Shown piece by piece: positions 1 to 5,929 of a DNA stretch of 5,983 nucleotides. Both the position numbers and the translations under genes were made by a program. Below the pieces are notes generated by a model. It worked only from the letters and a program-made list of their open reading frames with translations. It ran no database searches and was not told the origin of the DNA. This stretch comes from Acidobacteriota bacterium (GTDB taxonomy: Bacteria; Acidobacteriota; UBA6911; RPQK01; JADFOI01), in contig JACZQQ010000168.1 of NCBI GenBank assembly GCA_022545645.1, forward strand, positions 1 through 5,983, written 5' to 3'. Each line of letters begins with the position of its first letter. Position 1 is the first letter of the stretch.

Positions 1-912
1 GGAATTGAAGATCTTGATCTTGATGAAATCGAATTGATTCTCAATACTTCCCGAAGCTTTAAAGAAATTTCCACCCGATCGATCAAAAAGGTCCCGACAC
101 TCCGCGGCAAGTCCCTCATCAATCTGTTCTATGAACCCTCGACCCGGACTCGATCGTCTTTCGAAATTGCCGCCAAGCGCCTGGGCGCGGATTCCATCAA
201 CGTCAATATTTCCGCGAGCAGTGTGAGTAAAGGAGAGTCGCTGATTGATACAGGAAAAAATTTGCAGTCGATGAATCCCGATATCATCGCCATTCGTCAC
301 AGTGCGGCGGGAGCGCCCCATCTACTGGCCCAATACTGTGAGTCCACCTCCATTGTCAACGCAGGGGATGGAATGCACGAGCATCCGACTCAGGCCCTGT
401 TGGATGTTCTCACCATACTGGACCATAAAAAAAGAATTGAAGGCCTCCATGTAGCCATCGTGGGAGATATAGCCCACAGCCGCGTGGCTCGATCCAACGT
501 TCTGCTTCTGGTCAAGATGGGAGCCCATGTTTGTGTCTGTGGCCCTCCCACGCTGATCCCGGCGGAATTTGAGAGTTACGGGGTTAAGGTGACTTATCAC
601 ATCAAGGAAGCGCTCCAGGGGGCGGATGTGGTCATGATGTTACGAACCCAGAAGGAGAGGCAGAGGGATGTCTTCTACCCGTCGGTCAAGGAATACTTTG
701 CTCTTTACGGTCTGAACATGGAAAAGATGAAGTGGGCCAAGCGAAGCGCCATAGTGATGCATCCTGGACCGATCAACCGGGGTATTGAGATCGATCCGGA
801 GCTTGCCGAAGCAGGATATTCCGTCATTTTCGAACAGGTCACCAATGGGGTGGCGGTTCGAATGGCGGTCCTTTACCTATTGCTGGGTGCTAGTGAGGAA
901 GCCGACCTATGA
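1..912 (+). CDS. pyrB: Aspartate carbamoyltransferase catalytic subunit, 5' end outside window
   Basis: Catalyses condensation of carbamoyl phosphate with L-aspartate to N-carbamoyl-aspartate, the committed step of pyrimidine synthesis, in the cytoplasm. The frame is open from base 1, and the first residues (GIEDLDLDEIELIL) already match the family N-terminus. The true start therefore lies a few codons upstream and the TTG at 34 is internal. 303 residues are visible, close to the full family length of about 305-310. Seen in the sequence (numbering from base 1): carbamoyl-phosphate loop STRTR near 47-51, HPTQ near 128-131, GDIAHSRVARSN near 155-166, the MMLRTQ aspartate-binding segment near 212-217, and HPGPINRG near 254-261. 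No key motif is missing. The TGA stop overlaps the pyrC start (ATGA, 909-912), indicating translational coupling in one operon. Identity is very secure; only the start is unseen. Confidence 0.97.
   Translation, partial: GIEDLDLDEIELILNTSRSFKEISTRSIKKVPTLRGKSLINLFYEPSTRTRSSFEIAAKRLGADSINVNISASSVSKGESLIDTGKNLQSMNPDIIAIRHSAAGAPHLLAQYCESTSIVNAGDGMHEHPTQALLDVLTILDHKKRIEGLHVAIVGDIAHSRVARSNVLLLVKMGAHVCVCGPPTLIPAEFESYGVKVTYHIKEALQGADVVMMLRTQKERQRDVFYPSVKEYFALYGLNMEKMKWAKRSAIVMHPGPINRGIEIDPELAEAGYSVIFEQVTNGVAVRMAVLYLLLGASEEADL
895..901 (+). promoter_or_regulatory. Ribosome binding site of pyrC
   Basis: GAGGAAG lies inside the last codons of pyrB, seven bases before the ATG at 909. It supports that start and coupled translation of pyrB and pyrC. 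Confidence 0.6.
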
Positions 913-2189
913 CACTGCTCTTGCAAGGCGGAACCGTTGTTGATCCCAGTCAGAAGTTAGAGAAGAGACTGGATTTGCTGGTGGAAAAGGGAAGGGTTGC
1001 CGCCCTTGGAAAAATTAAGCCTAAGAAGAGTTGGGAAGTCGTGGATGTCTCCAAATGTGTGGTGGCCCCAGGTTTCATCGATATGCACGTCCATTTGCGA
1101 GAACCGGGTCGCGAAGACAAAGAGACCATTCTAAGCGGAAGCCAAGCTGCAGCAGCCGGGGGATTCACCAGTATTGCCTGTATGCCCAACACTGAGCCGG
1201 TGAATGATAGTGAGGCCATTACCCGTTTTATTCTGGAGCGGGCTGGCCGGGCTGGCTTGGTCAACGTTTTTCCGGCCGGGGCTATTACCAAAAGGTTAGA
1301 GGGGAAGGAGCTGGCTGAAATTGGGGAAATGGTCAAGGCGGGAGTGGTGGCCATTACCGATGACGGGAATCCGGTTGAGAACAATCAGATCATGCGCAGG
1401 GCCTTGGAGTATTCCAAGATCTTCGATGTACCGGTGGTGGATCATTGTGAGGATCGAGATCTTGCCGCGGCCGGTCACATGAACGAAAGCGGGGTGTCCA
1501 CCCGGTTGGGAGTTCGAGGAATAAGCCGGGCAGCGGAGGAGTTGGATGTGGCTCGCGATACGATTTTGAGCCGTATCACGGGCGGGCGCGTCCACATTGC
1601 CCACATCTCCACTCAAGAGTCCGTTGCCTGGGTGCGCCAGGCCAAGAAGCAGGGAATCGCCATAACCTGCGAAGTCACTCCCCACCATTTCACACTGAAC
1701 GATACCGATATTACGAACTACGACACCCACTTCAAGATGTACCCGCCGTTGCGTACTGCCTCCGATGTCAAGGCGATGTTAAAAGGGCTATCCGATGGCA
1801 CGATTGATTGTATCGCTACCGATCATGCTCCCCATACACGTCTGGAAAAGGAGATGACGTTTGAGGAAGCGGCCAATGGCATCATTGGAATGGAAACGGC
1901 GGTGTCGTTGGCCTGGGAATTTTTGATCCGGCGCAAGATCGTTTCTGTCTCACGACTGGTAGAGCTCTTCAGTACGAATCCCGACCGAATTCTCAAGCTG
2001 GGTCGAGGTACCCTTAAGGAAGGGGCGATTGCGGATATTACTGTAATCGATCCCGACTGTGAGATAATCGTGGATGTCAAAAAATTCAGATCGAAGAGTC
2101 GCAACTGTCCATTTCATGGCTGGAGACTTCAGGGTGCACCGGTTATGACCATTGTGAGAGGAAGAATCATATTTCGTCATGAAGATTAA
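909..2189 (+). CDS. pyrC: Dihydroorotase, amidohydrolase superfamily (class I type)
   Basis: Reversibly cyclises N-carbamoyl-aspartate to dihydroorotate, the step after PyrB. 426 residues, the normal length for the long PyrC type that pairs with PyrB in many bacteria. Metal ligands are visible: the HxH motif in DMHVHLREPG (His60, His62), Asp151 in TDDGNP, His179 in VVDHCED, His232 in HIAHIST, and Asp305 in ATDHAPHT. Asp151 sits where this class uses an aspartate rather than a carboxylated lysine. The C-terminus has the family signature KFRSKSRNCPFHGW. All catalytic ligands are present, so this should be an active enzyme and not one of the inactive PyrC-like partners. The start at 909 has a good ribosome binding site and overlaps the pyrB stop. 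The TAA stop (2187-2189) is overlapped by the predicted dsbD start at 2179. Confidence 0.97.
   Translation: MTLLLQGGTVVDPSQKLEKRLDLLVEKGRVAALGKIKPKKSWEVVDVSKCVVAPGFIDMHVHLREPGREDKETILSGSQAAAAGGFTSIACMPNTEPVNDSEAITRFILERAGRAGLVNVFPAGAITKRLEGKELAEIGEMVKAGVVAITDDGNPVENNQIMRRALEYSKIFDVPVVDHCEDRDLAAAGHMNESGVSTRLGVRGISRAAEELDVARDTILSRITGGRVHIAHISTQESVAWVRQAKKQGIAITCEVTPHHFTLNDTDITNYDTHFKMYPPLRTASDVKAMLKGLSDGTIDCIATDHAPHTRLEKEMTFEEAANGIIGMETAVSLAWEFLIRRKIVSVSRLVELFSTNPDRILKLGRGTLKEGAIADITVIDPDCEIIVDVKKFRSKSRNCPFHGWRLQGAPVMTIVRGRIIFRHED
2156..2164 (+). promoter_or_regulatory. Possible ribosome binding site of dsbD
   Basis: GAGAGGAAG lies within the end of pyrC, 14 bases before the ATG at 2179. The spacing is long, so coupling to pyrC termination may matter more. 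It still favours the 2179 start over the ATG at 2208, which has no purine-rich site close upstream. Confidence 0.35.
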
Positions 2190-3971
2190 ATCCGCCTATC
2201 TGGCCCTATGGATCGGTTTGATGACCATGGGATGGGTCCAGGCTCAGTTGATGAGTGGCGAGAGTCTCGTCAAGATCCAGACCTGCTTTCGGTGGACACC
2301 GTACACCCGGGGAGCAGCTTTCAAGTCGCGGTGATTGGTGAGGTGGAAGAAGGTTGGCACGTCAACGCCAATCCGCCCACACTGGAGTATCTGATTCCTA
2401 CCGAGTTCAAACTGGAACCGGTGGAGGGTCTCACCTTCGGTAAGATGCAGTATCCGGAGGCGTTCCGCCTTAAGTTCGACTTTGCTGACCAAGAGCTGGA
2501 TGTCTATGAGGGGCGTGTCATCATCCGTTTCCCGGTGAGCATTGCGGGAGGGGAACAGCCCGGTGAGAAGGTCATTGAAGGAACTTTCCGGTACCAGGCC
2601 TGCAATGACCAGATCTGTTTGGCTCCTGTTAACCAGGAGGTCAGGATCCCCATTCGCGTAGCCAGCTTGCAAGAGCCGAGCCGACCGATTAATTCCGACC
2701 TCTTTGGGTCTGTCGCGCTGGATCAGAGCCTGGGAGGCACCCTGGGCTTGGCGGAAACCAATCTCGGACTTCTCATTGAGGAGCGGGGATGGTTCCTGAC
2801 TCTGCTGGCCATCTTTGTCCTGGGCTTGGCCTTGAATCTCACACCCTGCGTTTACCCCATGATTCCGGTCACCATCGGCTATTTCAGCAAACAGAGTGAA
2901 GGCAGGACCTCGCGCGTGTTTGGACTGGCGCTTATGTACCTGCTGGGCATCTCCGTCACCTACTCTCTGATTGGAGTCGTCGCCGCCCTGACCGGGTCGC
3001 TGTTTGGGTCACTCCTGCAAAATCCCTGGGTGTTGGTGGGCATTGCCGTGATCATGGTGGCTCTGGCGTTGAGTTTGTTTGGGGTGTACCAGATTCAGGC
3101 ACCCAATTTCATACGCCAGAAGGTCTCCGGGGACACCGGAGGAGGAGTGCTGGGAGCGCTGAGTATGGGACTGGTGGTGGGAATCGTGGCTGCGCCTTGT
3201 GTGGGGCCCGTAACCATTGGTTTGCTGACTTACGTGGGGGCAACCGGCAATCCCTGGGTGGGGTTCTGGATGTTCTTTACCCTGTCCCTGGGTCTGGGCA
3301 TACCCTACGTGGCACTGGGGACGTTTTCCGGCGGACTCAAAAAATTACCCAGATCGGGCGTTTGGATGCTTTGGGTGGAGAAGCTCTTCGGTTTTGCCCT
3401 GCTGGGACTGGCCCTTTACTTCGTTGCTCCCTTGTTTCCGGCTGGAGTCGTTCCCTGGCTGGTCTTGGCTCTGGCCCTCGTCAGTGGCGCGTGGCTGGGT
3501 TGGCTGGACAAAGACAGCGGTGGCGGCACTACATTCAACTGGCTGAAGAAAGCCACGGGATTGGCCGCTGTGGCAATAGGTATTTTTGCCGTGATCCCGG
3601 CAACCCCGGGAGTCGCCATCGCCTGGCAAGACTATGATCCGGCTCTTTTTGATCAGGCCCGGGACGAAGGCCGTCCCATTCTTCTCGATTTTACAGCCGA
3701 TTGGTGCATCCCCTGCCGTGAGTTGGACCGGTTTACCTTCAGTGATGAAGAGGTGATTGCAGCCGTGAATCCCTTCCTGGCCCTCAAGGTTGATCTAACC
3801 CACTTCGAGTCGCCGGAAGCCAGGCCGCTGCGGGAACAATTTGGCGTCGTCGGCGTCCCCACCCTCGTCTTTATTGATGTTCAGGGAAGGGAAGTGCAGG
3901 AATCGCGGGTGGTGGGCTACCTGGGTCCCGATGATTTTCTCCAGCAGGTGAAGCGCGCACTGGGATCCTAG
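2179..3971 (+). CDS. dsbD: Thiol:disulfide interchange protein DsbD, with one apparent -1 frameshift near the N-terminus
   Basis: Inner-membrane protein that carries electrons from cytoplasmic thioredoxin to periplasmic Dsb-type proteins. Translation from ATG 2179 gives a clear signal peptide (MKIK, hydrophobic YLALWIGLM, cleavage after VQA at residue 22), but this frame stops at 2332-2334. The conserved protein continues in the -1 frame. Joining at about 2278-2282 gives LVKIQ-DLLSVDTVHPG, a natural sequence. Numbered from the ATG at 2208 in the downstream frame (587 aa): periplasmic alpha domain about 25-155 with Cys132 and Cys137 (ACNDQIC); multi-helix membrane domain about 195-470 with the paired cysteines Cys214 (LTPCVYP) and Cys331 (AAPCVGP); C-terminal thioredoxin domain from about 475 with WCIPC (Cys500, Cys503) and cis-Pro551 (GVPT). 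All six redox cysteines are present. Start 2208 alone would lack any export signal. The break may be a sequencing error or a real indel; no slippery heptamer was seen. Last gene of the pyrB-pyrC operon. Confidence 0.9.
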
Positions 3972-3983
3972 CCCGGATTATGC
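3968..3983 (-). repeat. Copy 1 of 16-base intergenic motif (minus orientation)
   Basis: Read on the minus strand this is GCATAATCCGGGCTAG. It matches GCATAATCCCGGCTAG at 5914-5929 (plus strand) at 15 of 16 positions. A diverged mirror copy, GCCTAATGCGGGCTAG (3982-3997, plus, 13 of 16), makes the palindrome at the dsbD end. Confidence 0.55.
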
Positions 3984-3996
3984 CTAATGCGGGCTA
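3969..3996 (+). terminator. Long hairpin at the end of dsbD, bidirectional terminator or repeat palindrome
   Basis: Perfect 7-bp arms TAGCCCG (3969-3975) and CGGGCTA (3990-3996) enclose a G/G mismatch, a second 4-bp stem ATTA/TAAT and the loop TGCC. The dsbD stop codon TAG is the first three bases of the left arm. The hairpin lies between two converging genes and could end transcription from either side, but neither side has a U-tract, so intrinsic termination is uncertain. The left arm is also a copy of the motif at 5914-5929. Confidence 0.55.
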
Positions 3997-4001
3997 GTCT
4001 A

Positions 4002-4018
4002 TGGGTTCTCGGGACCCA
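4002..4018. terminator. Second hairpin between dsbD and the selenoprotein gene
   Basis: TGGGTT (4002-4007) pairs with GACCCA (4013-4018), with one G-T pair and a 5-base loop CTCGG. It sits 17 bases beyond the stop codon of the minus-strand gene, so it may help end that transcript. No U-tract follows on either strand. Confidence 0.35.
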
Positions 4019-4035
4019 GCAGCTCGTGCAGGCGT

Positions 4036-4821
4036 TTACTGTGAAAGCAGGCCGTCGATGACGGGCTTGAAGGAATTAAAGGGCAGGGCTCCTCTTAGGG
4101 TCTGAACCACCTTCACCTTGTTCGGATCCTCGGAGTCGGTGAATCCGATTCCGAAAGAAGGCGTGGCTTTGATTCCAGCCTTGGCGCCGAGTGCCATATC
4201 CTTACGAACCTCACCCGCATATTTCCCGCTTTCCAAGCAGGTATCGAACTTGGGGCTGTCCAAACCGAGTGCTTCCGCATAGGATTTGAGCTGTACGAGT
4301 GCCAACGCATTCTGATTGGCGAAAAGGCGGTCATGCATTTCCCAGAATTTGCCCTGTTCGGCGGCGCAATTCACTGCCTCGGCCGCTTTGAATGCATACT
4401 GATGTATGGACTCCAACGGATAGTCCAGGTAAACGTACTTGACCTTTCCAGTCTCGATGTACTCTTTCGCAATTTGAGGGAACGTCCCACGGACGTGTCT
4501 TCCGCAAAACGGTCACTGGTAATCGGTGAATTCCACCAGGGTCAGTTTGGCATTCTCATCGCCCTTAAAAGGACTTCCGCCAAGATCTAGAACAAACTCA
4601 CGAGGTGTGGGAGCTGGAGCCGGAGCCTGTCTCGCCCTCAGAAGGCTCTTGATTTCCTGAAGTTCCTTTTGAATCGCCTTCTGGCCTTCTTTGAGTGCCT
4701 CAATCTCTTCTTTAAGGTCGTTGACTCCTTCACTCGACGTCCCTTGTGCGAAGCCTGGTGTCCCATACAGAAGGGTTAACAGACTCAGTTGACAGATTAC
4801 CGTGAAGCACTTCGTGGTCAT
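4036..4821 (-). CDS. Secreted DsbA-like thiol-disulfide oxidoreductase, predicted selenoprotein (UPFC active site)
   Basis: Two open frames, 4513-4821 and 4036-4416, lie in the same frame and are separated by a single TGA at 4513-4515. Read through, they give one 261-residue protein: signal peptide with cleavage after GFA (residue 25); charged heptad-like coiled coil about 35-62 (DLKEEIEALKEGQKAIQKEL); Ala/Pro linker 64-73; then a DsbA/thioredoxin_4-type domain from about 75. The TGA is codon 103 in FTDYQ-U-PFC, exactly the first cysteine of the usual CPFC motif, and the second is Cys106. After it, the helical insert (DYPLESIHQYAFKAAEA), the cis-Pro loop KATPSF (Pro221) and the C-terminal TLRGALP segment are intact. 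Two further cysteines are at 152 and 195. AGGAG 11 bases upstream supports the ATG at 4821. Likely role: periplasmic disulfide reduction, isomerisation or peroxide/thiol chemistry; the substrate is unknown. Alternative: a nonsense mutation or base-call error in a Cys version. Confidence 0.88.
4479..4503 (-). promoter_or_regulatory. Putative bacterial SECIS element
   Basis: On the minus strand, just after the in-frame TGA, ACGTCC (4496-4491) and GGACGT (4487-4482) form a perfect 6-bp stem with loop GUG (4490-4488). A short outer stem GGA/UCC (4503-4501 with 4481-4479) is separated by the bulge AGAC on the 5' side. The apical loop begins 22 bases after the UGA and starts with G-U. Known bacterial SECIS hairpins, bound by SelB, lie inside the coding region at this distance with a G at the start of the apical loop. 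The fold was made by eye without an energy calculation. Confidence 0.65.
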
Positions 4822-4832
4822 AACTTCTCAGT

Positions 4833-4837
4833 CTCCT
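4833..4837 (-). promoter_or_regulatory. Ribosome binding site of the selenoprotein gene
   Basis: AGGAG on the minus strand, within GAGGAG, 11 bases before the ATG at 4821. It fixes the start that includes the signal peptide. Confidence 0.6.
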
Positions 4838-4855
4838 CGATCCTGACTCAAGACT

Positions 4856-4861
4856 ATTTTA
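4856..4861 (-). promoter_or_regulatory. Possible -10 box for the selenoprotein gene
   Basis: TAAAAT on the minus strand matches TATAAT at five of six bases and would start a transcript with a leader of roughly 25-30 bases containing the AGGAG site. No convincing -35 hexamer is seen 16-18 bases upstream (GAGCGT at 17), so it is weak or activator-dependent if real. Confidence 0.3.
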
Positions 4862-4895
4862 CCTGAAGAATCGGTGACACGCTCGTAGTTCCGGA

Positions 4896-4908
4896 TATGG
4901 GCCCCATA
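4896..4908. promoter_or_regulatory. Operator-like inverted repeat upstream of the selenoprotein gene
   Basis: TATGGG and CCCATA flank a single central C, a 13-base dyad located 35 bases upstream of the possible -10 box. The size suits a small regulator site, but one short dyad in 200 bases can arise by chance. Confidence 0.2.
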
Positions 4909-4944
4909 AATCAAGGATTTAAGAGAGGTCTGGCACCGAATGAA

Positions 4945-4966
4945 CCCTAGCTTGGCAAGCCGAGGG
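4945..4966 (-). terminator. Hairpin downstream of ftsB
   Basis: CCCT (4945-4948) pairs with AGGG (4963-4966), then a small internal loop, then GCTT (4950-4953) with AAGC (4957-4960) around GGC. It begins about 57 bases after the ftsB stop on the minus strand and could end the ftsB transcript before the selenoprotein gene. No U-tract follows. The adjacent GCGGGCTA (4968-4975) repeats a piece of the motif at the end of dsbD. Confidence 0.35.
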
Positions 4967-5023
4967 TGCGGGCTACTTGATTCCACAGGGGTCCTTTTGG
5001 CAATGACGGGCGTGTCACTGATA

Positions 5024-5320
5024 CTACCGGTCGGGGAGGTTCACGATGATGTCGCCCTCGAGGGCGAAGTTGTATCGCTCTCGAGCGATGCGCTCCCATT
5101 GGTAGGGGTCGGTCTTCAGTTTGTCGATTTTTTGCAGGTAGTCACTGCGTTGTTGTCTGAGATCTAGATTTTCTAGTTGTAAAGCTCGTAGTTCTGCTCG
5201 ATACTTGCGCAGCTGTATCAAACCACCGTCTCCGAATAGAAGGATGCTCAGTAGGGCCACGCAACTCGTAAATAGCAGAATCCAGGAAAGTTCTCTTTTC
5301 GCTTTTCGGCTAAATCTCAT
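5024..5320 (-). CDS. ftsB: FtsB/DivIC-type septum formation initiator
   Basis: Small bitopic inner-membrane protein of the divisome, which in characterised bacteria joins FtsL and FtsQ to promote septal peptidoglycan synthesis. 98 residues from the ATG at 5320: a basic N-terminus (MRFSRKAKRELSW), one transmembrane helix about 11-29, a coiled coil about 36-70 (LRKYRAELRALQLENLDLRQ), and the family C-terminal segment DPYQWERIARERYNFALEGD. Length and domain order are typical. A TTG at 5326 would add two residues, but ATG is preferred. No clear Shine-Dalgarno is seen. The gene diverges from cutA with 11 bases between the start codons, so its promoter must lie within the cutA coding region. Family assignment is firm; FtsB versus DivIC naming depends on lineage. 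Confidence 0.9.
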   Translation of the reverse strand: MRFSRKAKRELSWILLFTSCVALLSILLFGDGGLIQLRKYRAELRALQLENLDLRQQRSDYLQKIDKLKTDPYQWERIARERYNFALEGDIIVNLPDR

Positions 5321-5331
5321 GGCCAATACGA

Positions 5332-5661
5332 ATGTCTAAGTGTTACTTGGTTTTCTCTACTATCGATACCCACCAGGAGGCGGAACGAATCGCCCAGCAG
5401 CTGGTAGAGGAACGACTCGCAGCCGGCGTCAATATTGTTCCCAAGATCACCTCGATCTATAGGTGGAAAGGGGCATTGGAGCGTGCGACCGAACATCTGA
5501 TGATCATGAAGACTGCCGAGGATCGACTGTCCTCATTGACCCACCGCATCAAAGAGCTCCACCCTTATGAAGTGCCGGAAGTGATCGCCCTCTCCATCGA
5601 AGATGGAGATCCAGCCTATCTGGAGTGGATCCTCTCGGAAACGAGAGAAAATCCTACCTGA
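5332..5661 (+). CDS. cutA: CutA1 divalent-ion tolerance family protein
   Basis: Small cytoplasmic trimeric protein with a ferredoxin-like/PII-like fold. The family was named for copper tolerance, but its molecular role remains unsettled. 109 residues, normal for the family. Signatures seen: an N-terminal beta strand YLVFSTIDTHQEAERIA, the LVEERLAAGVNIVPKITSIY block (about 25-44) followed by RWKGALE, and the C-terminal core ELHPYEVPEVIAL (about 75-87) with PAYLEWI near the end. The common cysteine in LAACVN is glycine here, which is seen in the family and need not affect folding. The ATG at 5332 gives a proper N-terminus but has no Shine-Dalgarno, so a very short or leaderless transcript is possible. 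It ends on TGA (5659-5661) at the expected length. Confidence 0.95.
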   Translation: MSKCYLVFSTIDTHQEAERIAQQLVEERLAAGVNIVPKITSIYRWKGALERATEHLMIMKTAEDRLSSLTHRIKELHPYEVPEVIALSIEDGDPAYLEWILSETRENPT

Positions 5662-5679
5662 TCTCCCCTTCCTGCGCAC

Positions 5680-5698
5680 CAGGCGGGCTAGCCCCCTG
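5680..5698 (+). terminator. Hairpin after cutA
   Basis: CAGG/CCTG and GGG/CCC stack into a 7-bp stem with a bulged C (5684) and the loop CTAG, beginning 19 bases after the cutA stop. The downstream run is C-rich with TTTT only at 5718-5721, so it is a poor fit to a classical intrinsic terminator. It contains GCGGGCTAG (5683-5691), identical to the right arm of the dsbD hairpin (3989-3997). Confidence 0.4.
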
Positions 5699-5827
5699 AC
5701 CCGTTCCTCCTCCCCCCTTTTCGTTGGCGTTTTCTCGAGAATTCACGCAGCCGGGACTGTGCATAGGTTGTCGTGACGAAGAGCCGCAAGCGCTGCGATG
5801 ACAAGGCGTGGGACGAAGGGCCCCGCA

Positions 5828-5848
5828 GGCGTACTCGTGCAGTACGCC
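5828..5848. repeat. Perfect 8-bp inverted repeat
   Basis: GGCGTACT (5828-5835) and AGTACGCC (5841-5848) flank the loop CGTGC. This is the strongest stem in the non-coding tail and the likely core of the structured repeat. Confidence 0.6.
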
Positions 5849-5913
5849 GAGGAGCCCAAGGAAGCACAACGCAGTCAGCGTGAATGATTGCGGCACTGCA
5901 GTAGACAATTTAT

Positions 5914-5929
5914 GCATAATCCCGGCTAG
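5914..5929 (+). repeat. Copy 2 of 16-base intergenic motif (plus orientation)
   Basis: GCATAATCCCGGCTAG matches the minus-strand copy at 3968-3983 at 15 of 16 positions. The two lie in inverted orientation about 1.9 kb apart, on either side of the selenoprotein-ftsB-cutA block. Confidence 0.55.

Noticed and set aside
34..36. TTG as the pyrB start
   Set aside because: The frame is open to base 1, and the 11 residues before the TTG match the normal PyrB N-terminus.
2332..2334. TGA ending the dsbD signal-peptide frame as another selenocysteine codon
   Set aside because: Read-through in that frame gives no DsbD-like sequence; the protein clearly continues in the -1 frame, and no redox motif surrounds this TGA.
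3197..3637. 146-codon plus-strand frame inside dsbD
   Set aside because: It lies wholly within the conserved DsbD membrane domain in another frame, and its translation is rich in Arg/Gly/Trp as expected of a shadow.
4513..4515. TGA read as tryptophan or glycine under an alternative genetic code
   Set aside because: pyrB ends on TGA overlapping the pyrC start and cutA ends on TGA at normal family length, so TGA is a stop elsewhere in the window. Also, neither Trp nor Gly fits the first position of a CxxC redox motif.
4036..4516. Treating the downstream part (from an internal TTG at 4416) as an independent gene
   Set aside because: It lacks the start of the thioredoxin fold and the active site, has no ribosome binding site worth naming, and is in the same frame as the upstream part with the missing residues directly between.
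5654..5917. Minus-strand open frame of 87 codons in the tail
   Set aside because: Low-complexity Gly/Ser-rich translation with no family resemblance, overlaps the end of cutA and covers the hairpin-rich repeat; the frame is a by-product of the repeat.
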